NCBI RefSeq assembly: GCF_028769735.1 | Contig: NC_088173.1 | Location: 11,615,038 to 11,679,037 of the forward strand | DNA from: Zonotrichia leucophrys gambelii | Taxonomy: Eukaryota; Chordata; Aves; Passeriformes; Passerellidae | DNA length: 64,000 nucleotides | Direction: 5' to 3' | Shown: in pieces, positions 48,884 through 62,109 of the stretch | Layout: every line of letters begins with the position of its first letter | How positions within the stretch are numbered: position 1 is the first letter of the stretch | Program-made: the position numbers and the translations under genes | The notes under the pieces: model-generated | What the model was told of the DNA's origin: nothing | The model's database searches: none | What the model saw: only the letters and a program-made list of their open reading frames with translations

Positions 48884-50231
48884 TAGAAATCTTATATGGC
48901 AGCCTTTTCACCAAAACACCATGTTACTACCACTGTATTCAGTGAAGTGAGGTAGATTAAAGTATCAAGTTGTAACTGACTGATATATTGAAAATATTAA
49001 CTGAAATGGCATAAAATCAACAGGTTGTTGAGGCAGAGCAATGTACTCCAGTGATGAGTTACACACTTTAAATTTGCTGTATGGCAATATATTATTAATT
49101 GATCATTTATAATAAATGCATGCTATCAAATTTCAGCTAGTCATATAACTGTAATTATGTTTTTGTAGAATGCATTGTTATGAGTTTAAGTTTTGTGGTT
49201 TTCTGTGAGTACTTGTCTCTGTTGGATAAACTTTGAGATACAGTAACTGGTTTGGACTGTACTCCCCTGATGATAAATTAGTAAATATTTATTTATGGTT
49301 TGATTGTTAAGCATAGAGGGTGTGCACTAGATAAGTCTTCATGGTGATTCAAATAAGAATCTATACAAAGAATTCCCAGAAATAAAGTTAGCAGAGATCA
49401 GTTTTTCTCCTGCATCTACTCCTGCTGTTATGATTAAGGGTTTTCTTGAAAGCTTTGAAGAAGTATTTCTTAAAACTGTGGAATGGAGAAGGAGTTGAAA
49501 GATTGACTATGGTTGTCTTCCTTCACTTCTTAGGTACTTGATATTTAGCAGAGAAGATGGGAGATGGGATTTTTTTTTTTTTTGGGAATTAGAGAGATTG
49601 AAGCTCTGCAGATTTTCTGGGCTTGATGGCAAAGCTAAGACAATTAAATTTAGAAGTTTAAATTTCACATGGCAGAAATGGCAGAAGACAAAAGGACTTA
49701 AACAACAATGCGATGTGGACTTATCAAAGGGGAAGACAGTCTTAGCAAATTAGCATTTAATTAATTGCAACAGATGTTGCAATGTTGACAAGTCTAAATA
49801 TTCAAATGCATAAAACTCTTTCCAGCTGCCCTCTACAAGTTCCATCTTTGAAATAATAGCAGGTTTCAGAGATTTATTATTTGTGTTCTGATATTTGGAC
49901 AACCAGAGTCCAAGGTTTCGAACACATATTTATTGGAAATACTTCCAGTAACTTTGTATGTAATAAATCCTGGTCAGCTACAAGTCCTCGTAGTTTCCCT
50001 CTTAAACTTCTCAGTGTAAATATTACTCAGTTTGCTCTTTAGTTTATTCAGCGTTCCTAAAGACCAGAAGTGCCTCCATTTCAAGAGAGGGTCATCTACA
50101 TTCGTAATCCTTTGCTGTTTACCCTGTTTCAACCCTGGAATTTCCAGGCAAGGTGAAACAAAAAGGCAGCAGAGAAGTTCATCTAACTTTATAGCCAGCA
50201 AGCAGTTTGTAAAGTTTTGAGTACAGCAGCA
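48884..50231. other. Noncoding stretch, nothing recognised
   Basis: It contains a T14 run at 49570-49583. No supported gene or repeat family. Confidence 0.5.
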
Positions 50232-50445
50232 TAGTCATAGTACAGAATAGTTCTTGTTGGAAGAAACCTAGAACAGTTTAGTCCAACTGCCTGACTACAT
50301 CTGGACTGAGAAAAAACCTTAAGCATATTATTAAGGCTGTTGTCCAAATCCCTCTTCAACACTGGCAGGCTTGAAACATCAAACACCTCTATAGGTAGCC
50401 TGTCCCAGTAGCTACAATGCACTGGTTCATAATATCAAGCCTATT
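50232..50445 (-). mobile_element. CR1 LINE fragment, minus orientation
   Basis: TAGTCATAGTACAGAATAGT, CTTGTTGGAAGAAACCTAGA, TAGTCCAACTGCCTGACTAC, ATTATTAAGGCTGTTGTCCA and AGGTAGCCTGTCCCAGTAGC follow the reverse complement of the avian CR1 3' region in the right order. The copy keeps only the last 210 or so bases of the element and is diverged. Its 3' end faces the start of the window. Confidence 0.92.
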
Positions 50446-50747
50446 CCAAGCTAGTGTATAGAGTCATTTTGTAAATTATTCACATTTGCTTCTGAAGGAT
50501 AGTAAGACAATAGTATTTTCATTGCTTAAATCGTTTCTCCTGAAGACAAAAGTAGGAAACCATGCTTACACGGAATGCTCATGAGGTCTATTAACAAGAA
50601 AACTTAAAACAAGACACAAGGTATAAGGAAGCACATTCAGCTGACATCTTCCAGTAAGTCTGGAGTAATAGAAAGAATCTTACCTGTTAACTTTGCAGAT
50701 AAAATTGTGGAAGATAATAACATTATGATTTTCTTATGAAAACAAGC
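50446..50747. other. Spacer between two CR1 copies
   Basis: About 300 bases of AT-rich sequence with no recognised element. A consensus donor on the minus strand (AACAG|GTAAGA, exon side ending at 50684) has no good acceptor at a plausible distance. Confidence 0.45.
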
Positions 50748-51262
50748 AAGTTCTGTGTGTGCAGTTTTGGGTGCCACAATATAAGGATGTAAAGCTACTG
50801 GGGAGCATCCAAAGAAGGACTATGAAGATGGTGCACAGCCTTGAGGGGAAGCTGTATGAGCAGTGGGTGAGGTCGCTTGGTCTGCTCAGCCTGGAAACCA
50901 GGAGACTGAGGGGAGACATCATTGCAGATACAGCTTTATCGTGAGGGGAAGCGGAGGAGCAGACCCTGATATCTTCTCTATGGCGACCAGTGGTGGGACC
51001 CACAAGAATGGCATGAAACTCTATCGGGTGATGTTTAGGTTGTATATTGGGAAAAAATTCTTCATCCAGAGGGTGGTTGGGCACTGGAACAGGTTCCCCA
51101 GGGAAGTGGTCACAGCACCAAGCCTGGCAGAGTTCCAGAAGCGTTTGGGCAATACTCTCAGGCACGTGGTATAACTCTTGGGATGTTCTCTGCAGCATCT
51201 GGAGTCGGACTCAATGATCCTGATGGGTCCTTTCCAACTTGGGATATTCTATGATTCTGTAG
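50748..51262 (+). mobile_element. CR1 LINE fragment with broken ORF2 end
   Basis: This is the 3' part of a CR1 retrotransposon: the end of ORF2 (reverse transcriptase polyprotein C-terminus) plus the 3' untranslated tail. Conserved CR1 words are readable: SLETRRLRGDIIA in one frame (stop at 50942-50944), then FIQRVVGHWNRFPREVVTAP and LAEFQKRL in another. The gene is therefore frameshifted and truncated, and it is dead. The tail GGACTCAATGATCCTGATGG, GTCCTTTCCAACTTGGG and ATTCTATGATTCTG is a well-kept CR1 end. Length is about 515 of the several kilobases of a full element. Confidence 0.96.
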
Positions 51263-53559
51263 TACCAGGACATTAATTTATGTCTTCATGCATGTACATG
51301 TCATACAGACTATTAATCACCACTCTCCACCTATACTTTCTGTTTACGATGATGTAATCTGGTTTACAGTTGTTTGTTTGCAAAAACTGTCTGTCTCAAT
51401 TTGAGGTCATAATCTTTAAATGAAATTAATTTTGTCTCTTTTTGTAAAGAAATTGCACAGAACAGTTAATTCTCTCCCATCTTAATTTCCTCAAATCTAA
51501 CGGTGAAACAACAGGAAAACCATTTCTACAAATTCCAGATTTAGTGCATGTATCAAAGGAGTATCCCAGATAATTATTTCTTAACTGCTAAAATTATACT
51601 TTAAAATCATTGCTGCTTCTGTTTAGATTTGCAGTTTTGAATACATTGGTATGCCCTGGGTAGTTCTGAGATCTATCTGACCTTTAATTTTTCAGTAGAA
51701 ATGTTAATCAGATTTTGGAAAATGTTGCCCAACATTTTTATTTTCCCCTCTTCTTGCCAGTTTTTTTTGAACATACCAGCTGTGCTTTGAACATATCTTT
51801 AAGGAGTCATGGAAACCAAGACAAGAGGAAGGAGGGTGGTCTTTAGGCAGCTGTAAACAGCAGACAGATGGAATACGAGAACCTTGGGGATCATTAGAGA
51901 GACTTTGCCAGTCAAGAAGTTTGGCAGTTAGATCAAGATCAAGGAGAGGCTTATAGTACTGTCCCAAGTTAAGATGTTCAGCTCTGATGCACTTAAACAC
52001 CATTTTTTTTCCCTACTGCTGCCATATTTGTATTTTTGTGTATTCAGACTGTGCTGCTGTGGGACCTTGGGATGCCTTTGGAACAGAGATATCTGATATT
52101 TCCAATCAAATCCCTGATATATAAGGAACTAACTTTCTGCTGGCCTTGTCACATATACCAAAGGGCTCAAGATATTTCAGTGTGATGAAACTTGTAAAAA
52201 AAAAAAAGGGGAGGAATGATAACAGCGTGAGAGAACACCATACCTATATCCAAATGAGATAAACAAGAATGTTAAAGGGGAAACAAACTTAAGAAAATAT
52301 TGTTTAAGAGTTACAAATCATGTTTTCTCAGTGCATAGCTGGCTAGCATCCTGAATTTTTTTGTTGTTGTTTTGGTTTTTTTTGTGTGTGTTTTGTGTAT
52401 GATATTTCCCGTTTGGGTGGAAATTACATCATAAAACCACAACAAGGGTTGGGGAAGTTGCTTACTGCCTTGAATGTAGACACAGAAGTCACAAGAGAGC
52501 ATACAGGACCAGATGTTTTAAGCGCCTTATTGCTGATTGACAGAAGCATGTAAGAGGAGGAGGACCATGCTGCATTTACTTCATGCTCCTCCCCTGCATG
52601 TCTCTACTGTTGACACTGGTGGAGACAGAAGACTGGGTTGTTGGGATCTTTCCTATGAGACACTGTGTCTTGTCTTATGTTATTGAGCAATATATTCCCC
52701 ATATTTTCACAAAGGCTTACATTTTCTTGGAATAATTTTTAAAGATTGTGAAGAGTAATTAGAACATGGAAGTACAATGCAAAAATGGGGTTTGAAATTA
52801 CATGATCCTTATTCAAGTCCAGAATGTGCCCTTTTGGTCTGTGTTAGAGACTGTGATGTACCCACTGGTGATAAGAAAAAGAATAATTCTTGAAAGAGAT
52901 TTCATGAAAACAAAAGGGTACAACTCTGTCTGCAAGCCATTCAAGATACTTCCATAAGCTATGGCAAAAAGCTGTGTATTTTCTACAGCTTCAGTGTTTG
53001 ATGAGGATTTCTTTATGCTTTTAAAACTGAATGATTAGGACTTCATTAGACCTGGTGTACAAGGTGTAAGGACAAAAATACTGCAAAATTACACATGAGC
53101 TTTACATGCTCATGTCTCTAAAGATATCAAGGTCTATTTATTGTTGTCCTTTCTCCATTTTAGGAATGGGAGTACAATCACTGATACAGAGTGAAAACTT
53201 CTTTCTGCTTTCTCTGTGGCAAAGGCAAGATAAAATACTGTGACTGAGCTTCTAATCTGGCTTTGGTCAAGCAAAGTGCTGCTGACTTAGTTTTGCCTGA
53301 GTAAAGGCTGCATAGTTGTCCTTGGTTATTATATAGCCTCATTCTCTCATTTAAAAACATTTGAGCCTGAAATGGGCTCAGAAGAACAGAATAAATTACT
53401 GGAGAAGTGGAGAGTGTCTGAAAAGAAGACTGTGCCTTTCTCACTAAAAGGAAAGGCAGATACCAGCATGCTCTTTATTAAGACTCGTGTGTTTTCTGCT
53501 GAGGGAAGATAAGACACGGGGAAAGAGAGAGTAGAAGTTTAAATTAGAATTGATATCAG
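51263..53559. other. Noncoding stretch, simple repeats only
   Basis: It holds an A12 run at 52196-52207 and a T/G-rich low-complexity tract at about 52357-52400 (TTGTTGTTGTTTTGG and similar). No supported gene. Overlapping frames of up to 99 codons have no motif. Confidence 0.5.
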
Positions 53560-54060
53560 ATGCAACGATTAAGTATTGACGATTTTTCAGGCTTTGGAAT
53601 GGTTCCCATTTGCAGCTGCAAGGCACTGCAGCAGCTTTAGTATTTACGAGCACTCGGTGAGTACTCTGACAGGTTTATTATTTGTTGGCTTTCTCCAGCA
53701 TTGCACAGTAAAAATTGTTTTCAAGGAGTGTTCAAAAGTATAGCTGGCTGCCACTGTATCAAACCCAATCAATCCGCCAATGTATTTCACATTCTTGATT
53801 GATAACTGGATCAGCAGTTTGGCATTTCAGGGAAGGAGTGGAAGGGGAGCAGGTCTCGACAGTCATTAATCCTTTTTCCCTGAGCCTCCCTTGGGCAGCT
53901 GCTTGTGCCATTATCCACATTTCTTAGTGCTGATTTCCGCAATCCCATGGCTGCTCGAACCACCACAAATTCGCCGCTGTCCCTTTCACTTACTGTGGGC
54001 CTTTCATCACACTGGACTCAGCAGCCCTCCTGGCTGACAGTGGTCAGTGCAACATCTCTC
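53560..54060. promoter_or_regulatory. CpG-retaining enhancer-like block
   Basis: About ten CpGs remain in roughly 450 bases (in GCAACGATT, TTGACGATT, TTACGAGC, ACTCGGTG, AATCCGCC, TCTCGACAG, TTTCCGCAA, GCTCGAACC and ATTCGCCGCTG), while most of the window has far fewer. There is no transposon signature. Dense complex words such as CTTGATTGATAACTGGATCA and GACAGTCATTAATCC suggest homeodomain sites. CpG retention without repeats hints at purifying selection or lack of methylation, so an enhancer or unmarked promoter is plausible. This is an inference. Confidence 0.3.
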
Positions 54061-54292
54061 TCATTTCTTTTTTAAACCTGGGCCATTAATTTGGTTTCTT
54101 ACCTCTGTCTCCTTTCCTCCCTCTAAATTTATGTTGTTCCTTTCTGAGCAAGAACATGAGGGTATGAATATACTTCCTTTAAAATATGTTTGTGTGGGTT
54201 GGGGTGAGAGATGTCTTATGGTAAATAGAGATTCTGTCCATCTGCTTTTCCATGAAGCTGAATAAACTATGTTAGCTGCTGGGGAGATAAGC
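54061..54292. other. Noncoding spacer, nothing recognised
   Basis: Pyrimidine-rich start, then ordinary AT-rich DNA. The 72-codon frame here has no motif. Confidence 0.45.
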
Positions 54293-54331
54293 TATTTATT
54301 TATTTATTTGTTTGTTCATTTATTTATTTAA
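54293..54331. repeat. (TTTA)n microsatellite with TTTG variants
   Basis: Tetranucleotide repeat of about nine to ten units, mostly TATT, interrupted by TTTG, TTTG and TTCA. No mobile element is recognisable beside it. Confidence 0.93.
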
Positions 54332-56499
54332 ATGCTGCAAAACAGTGAGCAAGCTCACAGTGTGCTGACTGAAATGTCAGAATTAATTAAGCTAAACTGT
54401 TTCTAGTGGGGGGAAAAAAAGTCATCTTAATTAGGATCTGGAACTGTTGGAGAGAAAGGAAAGAGAGAAAAAGAGAAAAAACCTCACATTTTTCCTGTGT
54501 TGGTTTCATTGTACCAAGGGTATTGAATACTCCAGATGGGTTTAAAAAATACAGATTTGGGCTCCCCACTGAGATTCAGGATAAAGTCTATCTGTCATTT
54601 GCCAGCAATCTGGTGTTATGTGTAGCTGTGCTGCTGCGAGCACTGTCTCATGTGTATTTACTATTATATTAAAGCACAAATGTCTCCTCCACCTGTCCTC
54701 TAAAGAGTAATGTGTCCTGGACAAATCTGTTCCATATAATCTATATTTAACTGCCCTTATCTTTGAAGGCAGAATCCATGTTAGGAAGGAGTGAAATACC
54801 CAAATGAAGGGAATTAATTGTGTGAAGAAGGGGAATTCAAGTGAGGAAGGCATTATAAAGAATTTAAAGGAGAGGAAACAAGACAAGGAGACAAAGAACC
54901 TCACTGGGAAATTATGTAAGAAAGTCAAATATTATGAAAGAGTTGAGCCTGCATAGGTATCCTCCAGTGTCTCTATAAATTGCAAATAAAAACCTTCCCC
55001 TGAAAATCTATCAGTCTCCTTTTACCCATGTCAAAGGCTCCTGTGAGCCCACTCTAATGACCATCCCTGAAATTTTGTGTTAATAGTTTACAGGTCTGAG
55101 GCCAGCTAACTCATGAGATCCTTATTTAATGTTTTTTGAGGAGAAATTAATAAGGGCAAATACATGAGCTTTTAAAGCATATGGACAAGTGGAGGTTTAA
55201 TGTTGAGTCTGCATGCTGCATCAACTTGGGCAAGAAATTAAAAAAGATAATCAGTATTATGGAATACTTCTTCTATTGAAATAATCTTGATCCTGTGCTA
55301 AGGTAGAGCTTGATTCCCTCTTCTAGCAAAACATCAGACTACATGGGGAAGTGGGCAGGTTTTACCTGAATTTATTCTGGAACTGGAATGCTGCTCCCAA
55401 AATAGGTTTGTGTTGGGGCAGTGCTGGTGGGAGATGGCTCTGTACCTTCTTGAGCAGCCTTTGCAAGCAGTATTGCTGCAGATATTTGGTGCAGCTTGAA
55501 AGAAGCATGGTAAATTTAGTAATTTGCTAAAAAAACCCCACATTTTCTTTGTAAAATGTGTAAACCCCAAATTTTCTTTCTTCTTAGCAGTGGAAAGTTT
55601 GAAGCGTGGCTTCCTATGGGTTTAGATCCCAAAGTAAAACTGTCATGTATACCCTTTTGTATCCAAAAGGGATGACCTAATTTTGTGGCCTGTCTGCAAG
55701 TAGAGGCACTTCAGAGTTTCCATTTCTCTTCCATGCAGTTGCATTTTACCAAATTTACAGGGATTTTAACACATTTGGGAGCCTCATCTCAACTTAATTT
55801 GAAAGGGTACCAAAATTGTTGGGGAACAAAAGGTGAGGAAGCTTACAAAACTGGACTAAATTAATGTTTACATAATAATGTGCAAAAGGATCTTCTGGGG
55901 ATGTCTGTCCTATTGACTGATTTCCCTCTGGTCTTTCTCTGGCGTAAACCAATACAGCAAGATGAGACCTCATTTCTTTTTTCCCCTTAGGAAAAAGTAA
56001 CACAAAAAAGGATCTTGATTCTTCATATTGCCCTCCCAAACAGCCTTTCGGAATTCTGGCCAAGCTGCTCTAATACTCAAATTCTCTTGTTAGAGATTCC
56101 TTATTCTCCAGAGCAACCCTCTGATCTGAGCTCTGCTCTGCTATTTAATAGGCCATGCAGGGAGGAATGATACAGAAGATCTTGGCTGTTGCCTGGACTG
56201 TTTAGAGAAAAAAATAGTGCACTGTATCAGTTTGAATACATTGCAAGATTCGAAAAGTGTTGGATTTAAATTAATCTGTGTCCTTCAATAATGAATTGTA
56301 TGAAAATGCAGTCCTCTCAACACATGTATGCATCCCAAATATCAGAGTTGGAGAATTGGGCTGTTTTTTGGTCTACACACCAGTGAAGATAATGAAGAAG
56401 TTAAACATTTGACTTGGCTGTGAGCACCCAGTGAAAGATCCCATTGTTACTGTACATTTATTGCTAAATCTTGAGCCATTAGCAGTGTGTTCTGACTAT
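54332..56499. other. Noncoding stretch, nothing recognised
   Basis: A GA-rich patch at 54454-54482 is the only low-complexity item. The minus frame of 128 codons at 54542-54928 is F/S/L-rich and unsupported. Confidence 0.5.
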
Positions 56500-56720
56500 C
56501 AGGAGGTGTCAGAATATTCACAGCTTATTATTGCTAATAATACTGACAGGTTCATCAAACTCATCTTCTTAGAGCAAGAGCAATTTATTACAACTTTTTA
56601 ACCCAAAGGAGTTTATATAATTGATGGATTTGGGTTACATTACAGATAGAAAATAACCTTGAGAGATTTGGTGCTCGCTGCTGGAGCTGAATTTGATAGA
56701 GCTGAAGTGCCATTCACCTG
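56500..56720. promoter_or_regulatory. Candidate conserved noncoding element
   Basis: Repeat-free sequence with TTATTATTGCTAATAATACT, GAGCAATTTATTACAAC and TATATAATTGATGGATTTGG, followed by the CpG-bearing GGTGCTCGCTGCTGGAGC. The texture resembles a developmental enhancer. Conservation is untested. Confidence 0.2.
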
Positions 56721-57119
56721 GGGCTTCAACAAAACTGATAGCTCTAAGTTCTGTATAACTAATTTAAATTGTTTGACTAAAGTTACATTTTATGTCTTTA
56801 ATATAGGACATGCTGATTAGATCTGAGGGAGAGGGAGTGGAGAACATGTAACTTAAATAAAACCTCCTAAACCAGTAGAGATTCATCCCTGAGGATTTTT
56901 TTCCTTTTATTTTGAATGTTAAGTGATAATGTTTCTAACATTCAAATAGGATTATCAGAAACCAAACTCAGCATTTCCACAGTAGAGGGCCCTTTATTCT
57001 CCAAGATGAATGGAGTCTATGCTGCCATGCATAGGTATAAGCCTTTAGGAGAGCTTTGTGTTAAAATAAAGACTGGATATTATCACAGATGTGGAACAGC
57101 TTTTATTTTAAGGTAAAAT
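56721..57119. other. Noncoding stretch, nothing recognised
   Basis: AT-rich. The 66-codon frame at 56916-57116 ends in a donor-like AAG|GTAAAA but has no convincing acceptor or family match. Confidence 0.45.
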
Positions 57120-57215
57120 ATTCCTTTCCAAAGGACAGCTGAGGACTGAGAGGTTGAGTGGTTTGACTAAGCTCCCACAGTATGGCAAAGCTGTGGCTAG
57201 GCTCTAGATTGTTGG
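57120..57215 (+). mobile_element. MIR-like SINE remnant
   Basis: ACAGCTGAGGACTGAGAGGT, TGAGTGGTTTGACTAAGCTC, CCACAGTATGGCAAAGCTGT and GGCTAGGCTCTAGAT follow the MIR core consensus as I recall it ('acagatgaggaaactgaggca...gaggttaagtgacttgcccaaggtcacacagctagtaagtggcagagc'). Order and spacing are kept with heavy divergence. The match is from memory. Confidence 0.6.
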
Positions 57216-60200
57216 ATCTCACTTATGGAGTTGTGCTGTTTACAAAACCCATTTCTGTTTTTGCAGCTCTGGTTGTTTCTTTAGTCCTGACTGTGCCTTC
57301 TTACACTGGAGTATGTGGCAAAAACTAGGTCCAGAAAATAAAGAAGAAAAATGAAAAATGGAAAGCAAAATGTAATAGCATGGAAAGATAAAGTCTTATT
57401 TTCTGGTTTATTATTGAAGTGGAGTAAATAAATTATGGTGATGTTCCTAGCACAAAAGCAGGTTTCCAAATAATGTGTACAGTGGTGATTATTATTGTTG
57501 TTATTTCTGTTATTTTAAAGAAATATATTATTTTAAGTCAGTAAGGGACTGTAGGTGAAAAGTGGGGCAGGAGTTAGATTGAGGAGGTGGAAAGGTGATT
57601 TCAAATGTTCTCTGGTTTTGAAGGATGTTTAAGCAGCCAAAGGGGTTCCAGCAGGATAGAGATTGCAAAGTACCTGAAGATTGAGGCAGGCACAATCTTG
57701 TATGAAAGGGAGTACCCTGCTCAATAGTGTTAAAGATTGGTGGGAGAAACATGCTGTTGTGCGACTCCTTGTCTCACTGAGTTTTCCTCATGCAAGCATT
57801 CTCACATCTGCTTGTTGTTACTCTCCACTCAGAAAAACCCCACAGATGGGACTCATAGATCATGACAAAGAAGCAATACACACTGAGTAGTATTTTCTTT
57901 GGGTGTGAGCTCAGGTTCTAGATTTCTTGGAGTTTTTTCCTGTAGTGTTTATTTTCCTCAACCTTATAATCTAAGACATCTTGAACATATTTTGGAATTG
58001 GCTTGAAAAAATAAGAGATGAATGGATTGTTCTGGGTTCCTCTTGTCATTCCATAAAATATAGATGAAATTTTGAGAAGTAGAGCTTTTTGCAATACAGT
58101 AAGAGATCCTGATAGCCAGCAAGATATCCAGGGTATCTTGTTCCATAATAGGGAACAACTGAAGAATTCTCAGATACTTTTATTTTCTTTCTTGGATATT
58201 TTTCCCCAATCAGGGTTTTTTTAGGTGACTCTTTTATGTTGAGAATTTAAAAGCAATGATGATGATGATGGTCATAATAACTACCTTTTCACTGTGACAT
58301 TAACTCAAACTTATCTACACAAATATTGGCAGATCTTAAAGAAAAAATCCCAATGTTAGCTTTGAAATGATCTTGAGTGTAGTTTTTTTTGAGACAGCAT
58401 TAGATGACTCTCATCAGTATGTCTGTCTGAATATTCTAAGTATAGGTCTATTAAACATAAGACACATTAGCATAAAACTATATTTTCTGATGGAGTGTAG
58501 CACTCATCTACAGCTGTACATGCATGTATATTTATATATATAGATAATGCTAATATTCAAGCTGAACAATCATTTGTTTTCAAAGCTCCCTGATTTACTA
58601 TAAATGTTATATTGTTATCTCTTTGAAGACTGTGTTTCTAATGTCCAGTCATTTTCCACACTCCTCATCATATTTTTTGCTCTGCTGCCTCTTCTCTGTC
58701 TTGTGCATAAAGTAAATATGTCACACCATGTCTTTCACATCTGTTTTGGGAGTCTGCTCTGTTAAGTGGCCAGAAACCACAGATTTGTCTCATTTCCTCT
58801 TCCAAGCAGAAGCAGTCCATAAGGGTGCTTTGCATCCTGCCTTGCTGCCTTGGAACAGCCACCGCTTGCTGCTCTCAGTAAAAGCTTGTGTGGCCAGCCA
58901 GGCAAGTGGCTGCTGTTTGCACATCCTCACTTTGATATAATTACAAAGCTCTTTCCTTCTTCTGTGTTCTCTTTACTCCCCTGCAATCTGTTCTATTGTG
59001 TGATTTTTCTTTCAAAAGTCACACAGGTAGTGTAAAGGGAAGCATTTTTCATTCAAAAAACAATTTGGTGAAGCTGTGATTCAGCACAAATTCAATGAGA
59101 TGGAGACTGTCTGACTGGTATATATTGTGGAAAAGGTGCAAATTTTGTTTCTGGTTCTACCACCTTTTTTGTTTTTTTTTGCTGTTACTTTCACAGCTGT
59201 GGTAGGTTTATGCTAGTTGCTGGTTGTTTTGTTTTTCCTTTTTTTTTTTTTTTGGTTTTTTTTTAGTCTGTGCTAATTATGTCATGGGAAATAGCCTTTG
59301 TCTTTTTTTTACTAAGCATGTATTTGAACTTAAGCTTATTGTAGGGTTATATTTGGTTAACATTATCTTTCTTTATTTAGAAAAAAACTAAGTGCTTTCA
59401 TAAATAAAAGGACACTGATGCTGCATATTGTAAAATTCTGATAAGGCTGTAATTGCCATGCCAATAAACAACTGAGTACAGCATACTTTTAGCTTTTACC
59501 TGCACCAAAGAAGTTTTACAAGTGATGGACTGATGGTCTTGATGTTCTGACCAAATTAGATCTGAGAGTGCTAAATTTTTCCTGTCAGTGCTCTCCTGTG
59601 GCTTCAGTTCAATTTTCTGACAGTTCTGAGCAAATCCAATGGCTTTTGACCTTTTCATTCATATCAGATTTATTTTATTGAATGAACTGCACTTGAATCA
59701 TGCTGCTTTTCAGAGAATTGTTGCCCAATATTTTCAAGTGATATGACTGTGAAGCAGTAATTACTTCTTGCTTTGCTCCCTGTCATTTCTGTATGTAGAT
59801 GTACAAATACAGAGATGGATAGTATGATTTCCATCTACTTTTTGATAAGATAATATGCTTACTAAAGAGAAGGTCTTCCATAATGATGAAATGCATCTCA
59901 ATATAGATTGACAGGGGTTTTTTTTGCATTTTTTACAGTGCTTGATTGTCCTGGTACACTGGTTTATAATATCTTGTGCTGCTTCATGGCTTTAAGGGCA
60001 GGGAAAATATTACTTCTTGTATAACACACAAATGCACACATTTTCACACTCTGTGCACAGTCTTTATCATGCCTTGCTGTTTTAGAAGTCATTTAGCTAT
60101 CCAGAAAATACCTTTCTTAACCTAGGACAAAATTCATAAGTATTTTAACAGAAGAAAAAATTCTTGCTGATCTAAATGAGCCTTAGACTGAGCCTATAAA

Positions 60201-62109
60201 ATCAAATCTTAATAGTATCTCTAAACACCATGAATATAGTATAAGTGGATACTGTACACAGACCTACAGAAAAAGAACTGAAGTATTCTTTCATACATTT
60301 TTACAGTCAGTTTTGTTGATATTTCTTTGTCCTCTGCTATTTACATTTGTAGATGAACTTTGAGAACAATGGAAATTATTTGGTTAGCATCTTGTGACTT
60401 CCCATCCACTTTGTGGGTAGCATTTTTATTTCCTGGTATCAAAATGCTATTTTTCTGGTTCCATATATTACAACCGTAGCCATGTGATCCTTGGAGAGGT
60501 CAAACCCACATTTTGGCATTTTACTCCTTCAGCTCTTTTATTCAAGTTTATGGTACTGATGTGTTCATTGTCTTCAGAAAATGTACAGTCCTGTCAGCAG
60601 AACAATGCACAGTGAATATGTTGTCTAATGTATCATTGAGCTTTTAGTTCTCTGACTACAGAATTAAATGCTAGGCTCTTAAAAATTAACCTGTATTTCA
60701 AAGTCAGTATTTCAATGAAGTCTTTAGATAGTAACTAGTGCTCTGAAATATTGAATATTATAATAAAGGGGAATTTTGTTAGCTATTAGAAAGATAAAAG
60801 TAATACCCTGATAAGTTGCAGGATTCTCTGTCACCGAGCCCATACAACTGGGTACTGATTCTGATAGTGTGTTTTGATTTTTCTCCTTAGATAATTCTGT
60901 GACTTTTTTGGGAAGTAAAAGACAAAAATAATTACTTACATGCATAAGGTTAAAATTGCTACTGTGCCATGAAGTACATGATGTGGCAGGTTCTGTAACA
61001 GTTTTTGTGGGCCTATGTAAGTAAAAGCAGTCAACAAGTGGATTCTAAGCTACTGAATGTCTACACATATGTAATATAGCTGGTGCTGTATCCTCATCTG
61101 ATTAGTGAAAAAAATCTGTGCGCCCAAGTCACCATTGCAGCTGTAATTGTTTCAGGCTGTGAGTTGGAACCAGACTATCAATTTCTTCCTGTCTTTTCTG
61201 AATTCTTCACTGTTTTCTAATAAATGGAGCATAGTGAGGGAATTACAGTTCATTCTACAAATTTTAAATGTCAAAATATTCTTATGTGTGGTTAAAAAAA
61301 TGAAACAGTATTTGTTAGTGTTAAACAGCTATTTCTAGTATCTTTGGAGATACTCACATTTTATTTCTAAATCCCCAATATGGATCTATAATGAAAGAGC
61401 TATGCTGTGATCTATGATATGACTAATTTTTACATGCTTACCATGTTTTTATGTAGCCATATATTTGTCTCTCAGTTCCCTCTCCTTCATAAACAATATA
61501 AGAAATTTCTATTAGATCCTATTGGAATACAGTGAGAAGGAGAACACAGAAAACGCGCTGATCATGTTAGTCTTGGATGGGTATCTGTTCTATATGTCTG
61601 CAGTTGGCCCAGTTCATCCACAGTGTCCCCTTGGAAGAACAACTTAATTGTATGTGCTGGGCTCCAGTTTGAGAAATCCATTGGCTATATGGTCTTGAAA
61701 GGGTACAAAAGGAGCTCAGGTAACAATAATATGTGAGAAATGTTTTTAGCATGCTTTAAGCATTGGAGAAGAAGCAGTGTAAACAGAATTGCTCCATGTC
61801 AAAATGCCTGCTAATATGAATGAAGAGTATGCTGCTGGGCACTAGATAGAGATGTGCAGAGGGGGATGAAGCAAGACAATGAGCCCTCTAAACAACTGTA
61901 GGACGTTTCTTTTTCTGAATTACTGGAAGACACTGTTACTGAGCAGTGTGCTTCATCTGCTATGTTTTAAATCCAGTAAATCCCCCCTGCTACAGTCTTT
62001 TGTGAGAGAATTTGAGTAATGAGCAGGAAGTGAGAGTTGAACTCTGGTTACTTAATGCAGAAAGAGATGAAAAAGATAATTTATACCAACTCTAGAGAAT
62101 TAAGAGGAA
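57216..62109. other. Long noncoding stretch, simple repeats only
   Basis: It contains (ATG)5 at 58256-58270, an AT-rich patch near 58525-58550 and a T-rich tract at 59224-59264 with a T15 run. No supported gene, transposon or RNA gene in about 4.9 kb. Confidence 0.5.

Noticed and set aside
50734..51198. 154-codon minus-strand open frame, the longest in the window
   Set aside because: It is antisense to the CR1 ORF2 remnant, whose sense strand reads clear CR1 protein words. It is a shadow frame.
54542..54928. 128-codon minus-strand open frame
   Set aside because: F/S/L-rich chance composition and no recognised motif.
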